Positions 7,087-16,136 of a stretch of DNA of 61,363 nucleotides are shown piece after piece. The first letter of the stretch is position 1; each line of letters opens with the position of its first letter. Position numbers and translations under genes: made by a program. The DNA is taken from assembly GCA_946186505.1 (NCBI GenBank), contig CAMHNI010000016.1, positions 1-61,363 of the forward strand. Direction: 5' to 3'. Source of the DNA: an uncultured Prevotellaceae bacterium (GTDB lineage: Bacteria > Bacteroidota > Bacteroidia > Bacteroidales > Bacteroidaceae). The notes beneath the pieces were generated by a model. The model was not told the DNA's origin and ran no database searches. It worked only from the letters and a program-made list of their open reading frames with translations.

Positions 7087-10000
7087 TTAACTATTCATCG
7101 TGACCAGAGTGCCATTGACCCTGATGACACCTTGCCGTTCGAGGACGGCGAGGAGGGCGTTGACGGTCTCGCTGATCTTAGTGCCGGCACTGGCGAAGCC
7201 GAGTTTGCGGGCAGCGAGGCTGGCAATGCGCTCGCGGGGCAGTGAGAACTCCTCGTTGATGATCTCGCGGATGACGCTGATCATCTCGCGGTCGGGAATC
7301 TCAGCGATGGTGCGCGTCGAGGGTGAGCGGTAGGCATCGTAGGCGTCGGCACTCTGCTGGTCGAGCCACAGGGTGTAGCCGTTGCCATTGAGCAGAGGTT
7401 CCTTGTAGAAGTTGGCGGCGGCCAGCTCAACGGCCTTCTGGATGTTCGTACCGGCGTGGCCGAAGCCGAAGTGACGGGCCAGGAGCTTGCAGAGGTAGTT
7501 GTCGTTGACGGGCTGTTCGACCTTCAGGATGCGGCGGATGGTGTCGCGGTTGTAGGCACGTTCGGGGTTATAGTCCTGCTTGTCGATGCCTGGCGGTGGC
7601 AGCTGGGCTTCCACGTAGGGGCGCTGGTGCTCGTTGCGCACAGTGTCCTCGACGGTCTCCGAGGGCTTGGCACTCTCCACGGAGAAGGCGTAGGCAGGTT
7701 GCGGCGTGTCTGTCTTCACAGGTGCAGGCTGGGCGCTCCCGGCCTGCTTCAGCTCGTCGAGAATCTGGCTGATGACCCGTTCGCGGTTCTCGTACCAGTC
7801 GATGGAATAGACGCGCATCGTGCGCCAGTGGAGCATCTGCAGCACGCTGGGCTGCACAATCTCGCGGTCGCGGGTGGTCTTCGTCTCGAAGTAACTGCGG
7901 CCGTCGCAGAGAATGCCCAGGATGTAGCGGTCAGGATTGTCCTTGGACGACACGGCAATGTCAATTTTGAAGTTCGACCGTCCGACGTAGGGGGTGACGA
8001 TGTAGCCATGCTCGCTGATGGCCTCGCATATCTGCCTGACCATGATATGACCCTGACTGTTGCTGCCATCGCCTGAAGCGCCGGGGACAGGCAACTGGCC
8101 ATGCTCGGCAAACTCCAGGAATCCTTTCAGACCCTCCACACCTTTCGCGTTAGAGCGTTTCAGGTCTATCTGGTTGGAGGTCAGTGTGGAATAGACTATC
8201 ATCTCGTAGCGGGCATGCGACACCGCCACATTCAGGCGCCTTTCGCCGCCGGCATTGTTCAGTGGTCCGAAGTTCATGCTCACCTTGCCGGACTTGTCGG
8301 GACCATAGCCGACGGAGAACAGGATGACATCGCGCTCGTCGCCCTGAACGTTCTCCAAGTTCTTGACGAACAGCGGCTCCTTGCCGCCCAAGGCCACGTC
8401 CTTCAGGTCGGGGTGACGGTCGAGCTCCTCGCTCAGGATGTCCTCGATGAGGTTCTGCTGCACCTTACTGAACGACACGATGCCGATGCTCAACCGCTGC
8501 AGTTCCTTGTCGGCCAGCCGTCTCATCACCTCGTCGGTGATAGCACGCGCCTCCTCAGGATTGCTGCGGGTGCGGCCCTTGTCGTACTCGCCATCGACCT
8601 TCACCATGCGCACCTTCACGTTCTGGTCATCGACCGACGGGAACGTCAGCAGGCGGTTGTCGTAGTACTGCGAGTTGCTGAACGCTATCAGACTCTCGTG
8701 CTTGCTGCGGTAGTGCCAGCTCAGGTAGTACTCGCGCATCGACAGCGTGCGGCAGTCGTCGAGAATGCTCTCCATATCGTCGATGTCGGCCTCGTCCTCA
8801 TCTACCTGCGACGAAGTGAAGAAGCTGGTCGGCGGCATTTGCTTGCTGTCACCGACGACAATGAGCGCCTTGCCACGGGCGATGGCACCGACAGCCTCGC
8901 TGGTGGGCATCTGCGATGCCTCGTCGAAGATGACGAGGTCGAACTTGTCATTGCTGAGATCCAGGAACTGTGCCACTGACAGCGGACTCATCAGCATACA
9001 GGGACAGAGACGGGGCAGCAGCGTGGGAATATTGTCGATGATGGTACGGATGGAGTTGCCCCTGCCGCCATTGGCGATGTTGCGCTTCAAGATGCTCACC
9101 TCCGAACCGTCAGCCGAGGCTGTGGCGGCAGAGGGTATGCGGCTCACCAGACGGCTGTACAGTTCGGCCTTGCTCAACTCCTGGAACCGCCGCGTGTTCT
9201 CCTTGTATTGCTCTATCTGCTGGCGGAAGAGCTGGCCGTTGAACTTACGCAGCTGCTGACTATCGTCGATGGCCGTTGTGACCATCTGGTGGTACATACC
9301 CTTCAGGTAGGCACCGATGGCTGCAGCAGGCGACCTGCCCTCCGTCTCGATCATGGTCACCACCGGTGTCAGTCCGGCAGCGTTCAGTTCGCGCTTCTTA
9401 TCTACCCAGTGGCACCAGTCCCTGACGAGGGCGTAGTTGGCAATCCAGCCGGAGAACCGCTGGGTGCTGTCGGCGTCGATGGCATGGCGTGAGGCTGTCA
9501 GCTGTCCAAGGCGGTCGGCGAGGCTCTCCAGTCGGCTGAACGTTGCCAGCAGACCGTCGGAACAGTCCTTGAAGTCCTGTCTGAACGCTTTCCACCCACC
9601 GGCCATGCTGCCTATGAAGCGTTGCCGGCAGTCACTGTACCGCTCGTCCTTCTTACGGGCATAGCCCGACAACAGACCGTCAACGTCCTCCACTAATGAG
9701 AACAGCTCTTCCACGTTATCGACGGCGATGTTGCCATATTGCCTCAGCTCTTTCTGGAAGCTGCGCTTGGCAAAGAAACGGGGCAGGAACCACTTCGCCT
9801 GTATGTCTTTCCAATGGCGGCGCTCGCTGTCAACATCCATATTGACGATGCCGTTCAGCGGGCACTCAAGCGCCGTGCAGCGGTCTATACAGGCCGATAG
9901 CTGTGCCAGCCACTTCATGTCTTCCTCAGTCGTCAGACTGAAAGACATGACTGTAGCAAAACGTTCCCTCTGCTCATCATATTTCGGCCACAGCGTGATG

Positions 10001-11556
10001 AAGTCGGCAAGCAGCTGTCTGATTTCATCCAGCGTGGCCGTCTTATTGTCGGTAGGTTCCAGACCTGTCAGCGGATGACGGCCAGGGGATCCCACTAAGT
10101 TGACAACGGCTTCGGTGGATTCGACCAGCCCCTTGCACTTCTCTATGAAGGCCACGTTCAGCTGTCCTGCCGGATAGGTGTGACCCTCCAGTTCGTCACT
10201 GTCACTCTGCAGATACTCCGAAATGCAGTCGTAGAGACTCAGCCCGTTGGCACCACGGCTGTGGAGGGCTTCCATATAGTTGATGAGTTCCTGCCGTTCG
10301 GCATACAGCTCGTCAGACGTGCCGCCATAGCCGTCCGGCGACTTCAGCTTCTTGGCATTGAGCACCAGGTCCATCTGTTCCAGGAAGTGTTTCTTGGTCA
10401 CCTTGTTGGAGTGCAGCTCAAGGCAGAAAGGTGCCAGGCCGATCTTCTCTAAACGATTCTGCACCACCGACAGAGCCGCCATCTTCTCAGCCACGAACAG
10501 CACCCGCTTCCCCTGGAACAGGGCATTAGCTATCATGTTGGTGATGGTCTGTGACTTTCCCGTTCCCGGGGGACCGTGCAGGATGAACGACTTGCCACGG
10601 CCCGACTCCACGACAGCCTCCATCTGCGATGAATCGACATCGAGAGGGATGGCGAAGTCCTTGGGCTGGTTCTGCTTGTCAATCTCGCGTGCATCGACGG
10701 TTTCCTCGCCGGCAGCCAGCTCTGCCTGTTTCCCTGTCAGGGCAGCTATCACGGGGTTCTCTTCCAACCGGCCGGCATTGGAGTGGATGTCATTCCACAT
10801 GACGAACTTGTTGAACGAGAAGAGGCCGAGCATCGACTCCTCCAGGACATCCCATCCCTTCTGTTCGATCACGGCACGGCGGACGATGCTGAAAATCAGC
10901 TTCACGTCAACGCCGCTGGCATCCTTGGGCAACTCCTTCAGACTGTCTAACCTGATGTTGAAGTTCTGCTTGAGCAACTCTACCAGCGTGATATTGAGGA
11001 TGATGTCCTCGTCGCGCTTGCGGATGACGTAGCTGTTGCCTGCACGGCGGATGATATCGACGGGCAGCAACAGGATGGGAGCGAAGCGGGGCTGTTCGCT
11101 TTTCTGCGTCTCATACCACTTCAGCATGCCTAACGTCAGGAACAGACTGTTGGCACCGTTCTCTTCCATTGACGTGCGGGCCGTGCGGTAGATGTACTTC
11201 AAGGCGTCCTGCAGTTCATGCTCGGTGAGGTATGACACGATCTTGTTCTCCTGAATCAGTTCCGACACCAGCTGCTGGTGACAGACAGCCTGCTGGGCGG
11301 AGTCGTACAGACCGTGCTGCATAGGTTCAATCTTCGTGCCGGGACTGGGTGTTATCCGGTAGTCCTCACTGTTCTGCAGGTGGTCTTCCAGATGTTCTAT
11401 ACCGAACGAGATAAATGGCACCACCCGCTTGCCAAGTCGGGTGTTCAGCAAGTTGTTGCGCAACGTGAAGTCCAGCAGTTTCCGTTCCCAGATGAGCTGC
11501 TTCGTCATCGTCACGCAAGGCTGGTCGTCAAATATCAGTTTTAGTCTTTCCTCCAT
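7087..11556 (-). CDS. DUF4011 / SF1 helicase / Vsr-like nuclease / DUF3320 protein (Hhe-like antiphage candidate)
   Basis: A 1489-residue multidomain protein. The N-terminal DUF4011 part contains WERKLLDFTLRNNLLNTR. A split superfamily 1 helicase follows: Walker A GPPGTGKSQTITN near residue 330, Walker B DLVIFDEASQMPTSEAVGAI near 870, then GDSKQMPP, SWHYRSKHESLI, VQGDERDVI and NVAVSHARY. A Vsr/MTES_1575-like nuclease fold lies around 1170-1265 (FKIDIAVSSKDNPDRYILGI, DRE..., SIDWYENRE). DUF3320 repeats close the protein. I recall this architecture as the single-gene antiphage system Hhe; it may sense and cut foreign DNA. The start at MEERLKLIF is preferred because the upstream 15 codons are not conserved-looking. 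It has its own promoter and a leader full of repeats, between a pseudogene and a surface-glycan locus. Confidence 0.88.
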   Translation of the reverse strand: MEERLKLIFDDQPCVTMTKQLIWERKLLDFTLRNNLLNTRLGKRVVPFISFGIEHLEDHLQNSEDYRITPSPGTKIEPMQHGLYDSAQQAVCHQQLVSELIQENKIVSYLTEHELQDALKYIYRTARTSMEENGANSLFLTLGMLKWYETQKSEQPRFAPILLLPVDIIRRAGNSYVIRKRDEDIILNITLVELLKQNFNIRLDSLKELPKDASGVDVKLIFSIVRRAVIEQKGWDVLEESMLGLFSFNKFVMWNDIHSNAGRLEENPVIAALTGKQAELAAGEETVDAREIDKQNQPKDFAIPLDVDSSQMEAVVESGRGKSFILHGPPGTGKSQTITNMIANALFQGKRVLFVAEKMAALSVVQNRLEKIGLAPFCLELHSNKVTKKHFLEQMDLVLNAKKLKSPDGYGGTSDELYAERQELINYMEALHSRGANGLSLYDCISEYLQSDSDELEGHTYPAGQLNVAFIEKCKGLVESTEAVVNLVGSPGRHPLTGLEPTDNKTATLDEIRQLLADFITLWPKYDEQRERFATVMSFSLTTEEDMKWLAQLSACIDRCTALECPLNGIVNMDVDSERRHWKDIQAKWFLPRFFAKRSFQKELRQYGNIAVDNVEELFSLVEDVDGLLSGYARKKDERYSDCRQRFIGSMAGGWKAFRQDFKDCSDGLLATFSRLESLADRLGQLTASRHAIDADSTQRFSGWIANYALVRDWCHWVDKKRELNAAGLTPVVTMIETEGRSPAAAIGAYLKGMYHQMVTTAIDDSQQLRKFNGQLFRQQIEQYKENTRRFQELSKAELYSRLVSRIPSAATASADGSEVSILKRNIANGGRGNSIRTIIDNIPTLLPRLCPCMLMSPLSVAQFLDLSNDKFDLVIFDEASQMPTSEAVGAIARGKALIVVGDSKQMPPTSFFTSSQVDEDEADIDDMESILDDCRTLSMREYYLSWHYRSKHESLIAFSNSQYYDNRLLTFPSVDDQNVKVRMVKVDGEYDKGRTRSNPEEARAITDEVMRRLADKELQRLSIGIVSFSKVQQNLIEDILSEELDRHPDLKDVALGGKEPLFVKNLENVQGDERDVILFSVGYGPDKSGKVSMNFGPLNNAGGERRLNVAVSHARYEMIVYSTLTSNQIDLKRSNAKGVEGLKGFLEFAEHGQLPVPGASGDGSNSQGHIMVRQICEAISEHGYIVTPYVGRSNFKIDIAVSSKDNPDRYILGILCDGRSYFETKTTRDREIVQPSVLQMLHWRTMRVYSIDWYENRERVISQILDELKQAGSAQPAPVKTDTPQPAYAFSVESAKPSETVEDTVRNEHQRPYVEAQLPPPGIDKQDYNPERAYNRDTIRRILKVEQPVNDNYLCKLLARHFGFGHAGTNIQKAVELAAANFYKEPLLNGNGYTLWLDQQSADAYDAYRSPSTRTIAEIPDREMISVIREIINEEFSLPRERIASLAARKLGFASAGTKISETVNALLAVLERQGVIRVNGTLVTMNS

Positions 11557-11587
11557 ACTCGTTCCATTTGTTCTTCTATATAAATAA

Positions 11588-11676
11588 GTTACAGACCCCA
11601 CCCCTAACCCCTCCCCTTCTTTGCAAGCAAAGCGTCCCGGAGGGCCGAGCGAAGGGAGTTACAGACCCCACCCCAA
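11588..11676. repeat. Composite repeat in the helicase leader
   Basis: AGTTACAGACCCCACCCC occurs at about 11588-11605 and 11658-11675. Between the copies are an ACCCCTCCCC tract, the 18-bp TTCTTTGCAAGCAAAGCG (11617-11634, identical to 531-548) and a GGAGGGCCGAGCGAAGGGAG segment. It lies inside the predicted 5' untranslated region of the Hhe-like gene. Confidence 0.6.
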
Positions 11677-11702
11677 CTTTCGTGGTTTCGAAATGTTTGC
11701 TG

Positions 11703-11734
11703 CAAAAATACAACAAAAATGCGAACTATCCAAA
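11703..11734 (-). promoter_or_regulatory. Promoter of the Hhe-like gene
   Basis: Minus-strand TTTG (11731-11734), 20-bp spacer, TATTTTTG (11703-11710). The predicted leader is about 140 nt. It lies just past the end of the glycosyltransferase gene, so the helicase is an independent unit. Confidence 0.8.
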
Positions 11735-11755
11735 TATTACTATTTGTTTTTTGCC

Positions 11756-12730
11756 TCAACGGTTCCTGCCAAGCAGACCGCGGAGGGTGAAGTAGAGCCA
11801 CTCCTGCAGGCGGAACAATGTCCAACAGCGACAGGGGCGATAACCGAACTTCGCTGTCGTCGCCACATCCAACAGCGGACGGTCGATGGTAAGCCACACC
11901 CTGTGCAGCTCCTGCAGACCGTAATGACGGTCAGCGGGTGACAGTTCACGGCCGTGGACATGGTAGAACATATAGACATCGACGAGGTTCAGCCAGCGAT
12001 GGTTCTCATAGAGAGCCAGCAGCTTCTCTCCCACCCCAAGCTGCTGCATCTGACGGCGCATGCTCTCATTGGCTTTCAGGTAGTCGAAGCGGCGCACGCT
12101 GACCTGGTGGGTGACCGATGCACTGTGCTGACGGTAGTAGTAGATGCCGCTGCAACGGCGTACCTGGCGCGAGCAGAGATAATGAATGCGCGTGGTGTTG
12201 TCATCGCTGTATGAACGGCAGCTGTCATCGTAGGGATGGGCCTGGTGTATGGCGGCACGCACGCCGTATAGACCATGAATCTGCCAAGTGAGACTCAGAC
12301 GGAAGGCCTCCTGTCCTGTCAGTGTCTCGAAAGATGGCATGGGGTACGGTTCGTCACGGTCAGGGTAGTTCATCACCACATCAAACAGTACGGCATCAGT
12401 GTCGGCATCGAAGGCGTCGTAGAGCTGCTGCAACGCGTCTTCCGACAGCCAGTCATCGGCATCGAGCATACAGACGACCTCACCCTTGGCCTGGCGCAGG
12501 CCGACATTGCGGGCATGGGCCTGTCCGCTGTTCTGCTGCAGGCGGACGACTTCGATGCGCAGGTCGCGCAAGGCGTAGCTGTTGAGGATACGCAGCGAAC
12601 CGTCTGTCGAGGCGTCGTCAATACAGACAACCTGTATGTCGCGCAGTGTCTGTGCCAGCAGCGAGTCAAGACAGCGGGGCAGGAATGCCTCGGCATTATA
12701 GACGGCAACGAGGACGGTGACCTTAGGCAT
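11756..12730 (-). CDS. Glycosyltransferase family 2
   Basis: A 324-residue GT-A fold enzyme starting MPKVTVLVAVYNAEAFLPRC. The nucleotide-sugar binding segment is CIDDASTDGS near residue 37 and the metal-binding motif is MLDADDW near 90. It would transfer a sugar to a surface polysaccharide intermediate at the inner face of the membrane; donor and acceptor are unknown. Its start overlaps the flippase stop by 8 nt, pointing to translational coupling with that gene. The C-terminus is basic and aromatic (EWLYFTLRGLLGRNR), consistent with membrane association. Confidence 0.9.
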   Translation of the reverse strand: MPKVTVLVAVYNAEAFLPRCLDSLLAQTLRDIQVVCIDDASTDGSLRILNSYALRDLRIEVVRLQQNSGQAHARNVGLRQAKGEVVCMLDADDWLSEDALQQLYDAFDADTDAVLFDVVMNYPDRDEPYPMPSFETLTGQEAFRLSLTWQIHGLYGVRAAIHQAHPYDDSCRSYSDDNTTRIHYLCSRQVRRCSGIYYYRQHSASVTHQVSVRRFDYLKANESMRRQMQQLGVGEKLLALYENHRWLNLVDVYMFYHVHGRELSPADRHYGLQELHRVWLTIDRPLLDVATTAKFGYRPCRCWTLFRLQEWLYFTLRGLLGRNR

Positions 12731-14222
12731 GGCGGCGGAAACGGTTTTTCAGCTTGTTGGTGAGCGATGCCCAGAGAGAGGTCTTCTGGTGAAGGATATA
12801 GACGGAGATAAGCAGGCTGACAAGACAGAGCAGTGTGCCCAGCGTCCAGTAGATGAACACGTTGTCGATGAGCGTGACGATATAGACGGCCAGGCCCAGA
12901 GCAAACTGGATGGCAGCATAGTGGAGCACCTGTATCGAGACGCGGTAGTGGAAGCGGAGATAAGCGTAGGCACCCACCAGCAGGATGTCGAACAGATAAC
13001 TGAGAGACAGCGCCACGCCCGTGCCGAAGAGTCCCCAGCGACTGTAGCCGAAGATGATGAGCAGCACCAGCACCACATCATAGACACCCTCCAGCACCAT
13101 GAAGCCCACGGAGTCACCCTTGGCCAGCGTGATATATGACACGGGCAGCGAGACAGCCTTGATATACATAGAGAACACAGCCACCTGGGCCATGCCAACC
13201 ATTGGCAGGAACGCCGGACTGAACAATATGGGTATCAGCAAGGGCAGCGAGACGATGAGCATGGCCAGCATGGGTGAGACGATGAGCAGCGACACCTCTA
13301 TCTGGCGGTTGACGGTGATGTTGGTGGCCGTCACGTCGCTGTTGACAGACGACAGGCGGGGGAAGAAGTCGGTCTCCATGGCCGAGAACACCATGCCGGC
13401 GTAGGTGACGGTGAGCATGAACCCCGCATTATAGAGTCCCACCACATCGAGGTCGCCGCTGCTGACATTGAGATAGGAGCGGATGAGCATCTCGGCACCA
13501 CTGCCCATCACACCCGCCACGACGAAGGCCACACCCAACTTGACCATCTCCATGCCCTCGCCCAGGATGCGGCCTGAGCCGCCCAGACAGAGCGGATAGA
13601 GCCGGTAGGAGTGGCGAATGGTGAGCAGCATCGACGTGAGTGCCATCAGCACGATGACGGGCACGATGCCTGTCTGGTTGAAGAAATAATAGACAGGTAC
13701 GGAGATGACCAGTGCGGCCAGCACGGTGAATATCTGAATGACGGCCAACGACCGCAGCTGGCGGGCACCTTTCAGGATGGCCGTCTCGCCGCCAGTGATG
13801 GCCAGCAGACCGACGGCAGGCGAGAGCAGGATGAAATGCAGCGTGTGGTCACCCCAGGCAAAGGTGTAGTTGCTCAACAGCGGGCCTGCCACTATGCACA
13901 CCAGCATACCGAGCAGGGCTGTCAGCAACGACCAGGCACGCACCACCTTGATGAAATGGCTGATGGCGGCTTCGTCACCGCCCTCGAACAACTCGGAGAC
14001 GTGCTTCACGGCGGAGAACGAGATGCCGAAGTTGGTGGCCTGCGAAATGAAGTTGACAGTGGTATTGAAGAGCGAGGCCAGGCCCATGCCGTTAGGCCCT
14101 AACAGCACGGCTACCAGCTTGTTGCGCACAAGGCTGACCACGATGTTCAGACCCTGTACGCCACCGAAAACACCTGTGTATTTCAATACGTGGCTATAGC
14201 TGTCGGTAGTCTCCTGCTTCAT
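12723..14222 (-). CDS. Polysaccharide flippase (MOP superfamily, Wzx-like)
   Basis: A 499-residue integral membrane protein with about 12-14 hydrophobic helices, beginning MKQETTDSYSHVLKYTGVFG; the GGVQGLNIVVSLVRNKLVAV and LLGPNGMGLASLFNTT segments are typical of O-antigen and lipid-linked oligosaccharide flippases. It should move undecaprenyl-linked glycan units to the periplasmic face for assembly. The start at 14222 is chosen because longer reading would run through the promoter. It is first in a two-gene unit with the GT2 gene and is divergent from three further glycosyltransferases. Confidence 0.9.
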   Translation of the reverse strand: MKQETTDSYSHVLKYTGVFGGVQGLNIVVSLVRNKLVAVLLGPNGMGLASLFNTTVNFISQATNFGISFSAVKHVSELFEGGDEAAISHFIKVVRAWSLLTALLGMLVCIVAGPLLSNYTFAWGDHTLHFILLSPAVGLLAITGGETAILKGARQLRSLAVIQIFTVLAALVISVPVYYFFNQTGIVPVIVLMALTSMLLTIRHSYRLYPLCLGGSGRILGEGMEMVKLGVAFVVAGVMGSGAEMLIRSYLNVSSGDLDVVGLYNAGFMLTVTYAGMVFSAMETDFFPRLSSVNSDVTATNITVNRQIEVSLLIVSPMLAMLIVSLPLLIPILFSPAFLPMVGMAQVAVFSMYIKAVSLPVSYITLAKGDSVGFMVLEGVYDVVLVLLIIFGYSRWGLFGTGVALSLSYLFDILLVGAYAYLRFHYRVSIQVLHYAAIQFALGLAVYIVTLIDNVFIYWTLGTLLCLVSLLISVYILHQKTSLWASLTNKLKNRFRRHA

Positions 14223-14243
14223 GTTTTTTCTATAAATCGAACG

Positions 14244-14275
14244 CAAAATTACGCATTTTATTACGTAATTGCAAA
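14244..14275 (-). promoter_or_regulatory. Promoter of the flippase-GT2 unit
   Basis: Minus-strand TTTG (14272-14275), 20-bp spacer, TAATTTTG (14244-14251). It interleaves with the divergent plus-strand promoter whose -7 is at 14284-14291, so the two polymerases may exclude each other. Confidence 0.85.
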
Positions 14276-14291
14276 TAATTTCGTACTTTTG
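14257..14291 (+). promoter_or_regulatory. Divergent promoter of the glycosyltransferase arm
   Basis: TACTTTTG at 14284-14291 fits the -7 consensus; the -33 element is weak (TTTA near 14257). The GTG start codon at 14296 begins only 4 nt after the -7, predicting a leaderless or almost leaderless mRNA. Confidence 0.65.
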
Positions 14292-14295
14292 TGGC

Positions 14296-15192
14296 GTGAA
14301 ACTGAGCATTGTCATCCCCGTTTATCGTGTAGAAGCCACGCTCGACCGCTGCATCGAGAGTGTGGTGGGACAGTCGTTCGCCGACTTCGAGGTGGTGCTC
14401 GTCGATGACGGCTCGCCAGACCGCTGTCCAGGGAAATGTGACGAATGGGCCGTAAAAGACCGGCGTATCAGCGTCATTCACCAGGCCAACGGCGGACTCA
14501 GTGCCGCCCGCAACGCGGGCATCGCTGCTGCACAGGGTGAGTATATAACCTTTATCGATAGCGACGACTATATTGCTCCGGACACGCTGAAGGAGCTGAT
14601 GCCGCTGATGGAGCAGTGTGACCTGCTGGAATATCCCGTCTGGCAGTACTACGGTTCGCCACGCCAGAAATACTTGAACTTCAAGCACAAGACATACGCC
14701 GACAGCAACGTCTATTGGACCGAGACACAGGCTTACTGCCATACCTACGCCTGGAACAAGATCTACCGACGGCAGCTGTTCGATGGCATCAGGTTTCCCG
14801 AAGGCAAGCTCTTCGAGGATGTCTATACCCTGCCACGGATATTACACCTGCAGCCACGCATCATGACCACCGACCGGGGTACCTATTTCTACTGCGACAA
14901 CAAGCAGGGCATAACGGCCACAGCCAAAGGTGACGAGCTAAGGATGCTACTCGACGCCCATCTGTCATCGGGCATGCCGATGGATGACCAGTACTACCTT
15001 AAAATACTGAACATACAGATGGATGTCTGCGAACTGACAGGTGACGAACCTCGGCTGACAAGACGGTATGTGAAGCCTATAGGCAACATAAAACAAAGAC
15101 TAAAAGCTTTAACACTGAATTTATTGGGTATCAAATTAATATGCAAGATAAACAAGCTTATACATCGCATCAAGAACCCCAGCCGCTCGTGA
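14296..15192 (+). CDS. Glycosyltransferase family 2, leaderless GTG start
   Basis: A 298-residue GT2 enzyme. The protein opens directly with the first GT-A strand (VKLSIVIPVYRVEATLDRCI), followed by VLVDDGSPDRCP and the metal motif FIDSDDYI. The GTG at 14296 is the only start that keeps the first strand, and it lies about where transcription should begin. Usual acceptor-side motifs (WNKIYRRQLF, FEDVYTLPRI) mark the EpsJ/WcaA-like group of capsule and exopolysaccharide transferases. Its last 52 nt overlap the next gene. Confidence 0.9.
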   Translation: MKLSIVIPVYRVEATLDRCIESVVGQSFADFEVVLVDDGSPDRCPGKCDEWAVKDRRISVIHQANGGLSAARNAGIAAAQGEYITFIDSDDYIAPDTLKELMPLMEQCDLLEYPVWQYYGSPRQKYLNFKHKTYADSNVYWTETQAYCHTYAWNKIYRRQLFDGIRFPEGKLFEDVYTLPRILHLQPRIMTTDRGTYFYCDNKQGITATAKGDELRMLLDAHLSSGMPMDDQYYLKILNIQMDVCELTGDEPRLTRRYVKPIGNIKQRLKALTLNLLGIKLICKINKLIHRIKNPSRS

Positions 15193-16136
15193 CCTTTATC
15201 GTCACCTGCTACAACCTGCCTGTCAATATGCTTTGCGAGTGCATCGACAGCATTCTGGCTTTGCCGCTTGGACCTTCCGAACGCGAAATCATCGTCGTGG
15301 ATGACGGCTCGGAAGACAGTCCGATGGACGGCCTGACGAACTACGGCGACGACATGATCTACTTGCGCAAACCGAACGGAGGGGTGAGCACGGCCCGCAA
15401 CATGGGACTGCGGACTGCCAGGGGAAGATACATCCAGTTTGTCGATGGCGACGACCGGCTGATACCTGCCACCTACGGCCATTGCTTAGACATAGTGAGA
15501 AACGGGCAGGCCGATGTCGTGATGTATGACTTCACACACTTGCAGAAAGACTCGGTGACATACGAAGACTGGGAGGCCATGAGCGGCTGCCAGCTGATGA
15601 GGCAGCACAACATCCAGGGAGCGGCCTGTCTCTGTCTGTTCCGGCACGGCATCTTGGGGAAACTCTGCTTCACCCCCGGCATCAGCTACGGCGAGGACGA
15701 GGAGTTCACGCCCCAGCTGCTGCTCAGGGCCGACAGGGTCGTGAGGACAACGGCCAAAGCCTATTTCTACCGACTGCGTGCAACATCGGCCACCGGCAAC
15801 AAGAGTGCTGAAGGCATACAGAGACGGTTGGACGACAACCTGAAGGTCATACGCAGCCTGAACACCACAGTTGACACGCTGCCCACCGACGAACGTCTGG
15901 CCTTGGAGCGGCGCGTGGCCCAGCTGACGATGGACTACATCTATAACACCATCGTACTGACACGTGACAGCAACCAGCTGCATGAACGCATAGAAACACT
16001 GCACAACGAGGGACTGTTCCCCCTACCCGACCGCGACTACACCACAAAGTACAGATGGTTCCGCAAAATGACCAGCACGTCTGCGGGACTGTCCCTGCTG
16101 ATGAAAGTCCTGCCACTGATGAAGAAGGAACGATGA
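15141..16136 (+). CDS. Glycosyltransferase family 2
   Basis: A 331-residue GT2 enzyme. After a short polar N-terminus the core begins at PLVTFIVTCYNLPVNMLCEC. Motifs are IVVDDGSEDSP and FVDGDDRLIP, with PNGGVSTARNMGLRTARGRY between them. The start at 15141 lies 52 nt inside the preceding gene, a long overlap but consistent with coupled translation; alternative later starts would remove the first strand. It ends in the ATGA that starts the next gene. Sugar specificity cannot be read from the sequence. Confidence 0.88.
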   Translation: MQDKQAYTSHQEPQPLVTFIVTCYNLPVNMLCECIDSILALPLGPSEREIIVVDDGSEDSPMDGLTNYGDDMIYLRKPNGGVSTARNMGLRTARGRYIQFVDGDDRLIPATYGHCLDIVRNGQADVVMYDFTHLQKDSVTYEDWEAMSGCQLMRQHNIQGAACLCLFRHGILGKLCFTPGISYGEDEEFTPQLLLRADRVVRTTAKAYFYRLRATSATGNKSAEGIQRRLDDNLKVIRSLNTTVDTLPTDERLALERRVAQLTMDYIYNTIVLTRDSNQLHERIETLHNEGLFPLPDRDYTTKYRWFRKMTSTSAGLSLLMKVLPLMKKER

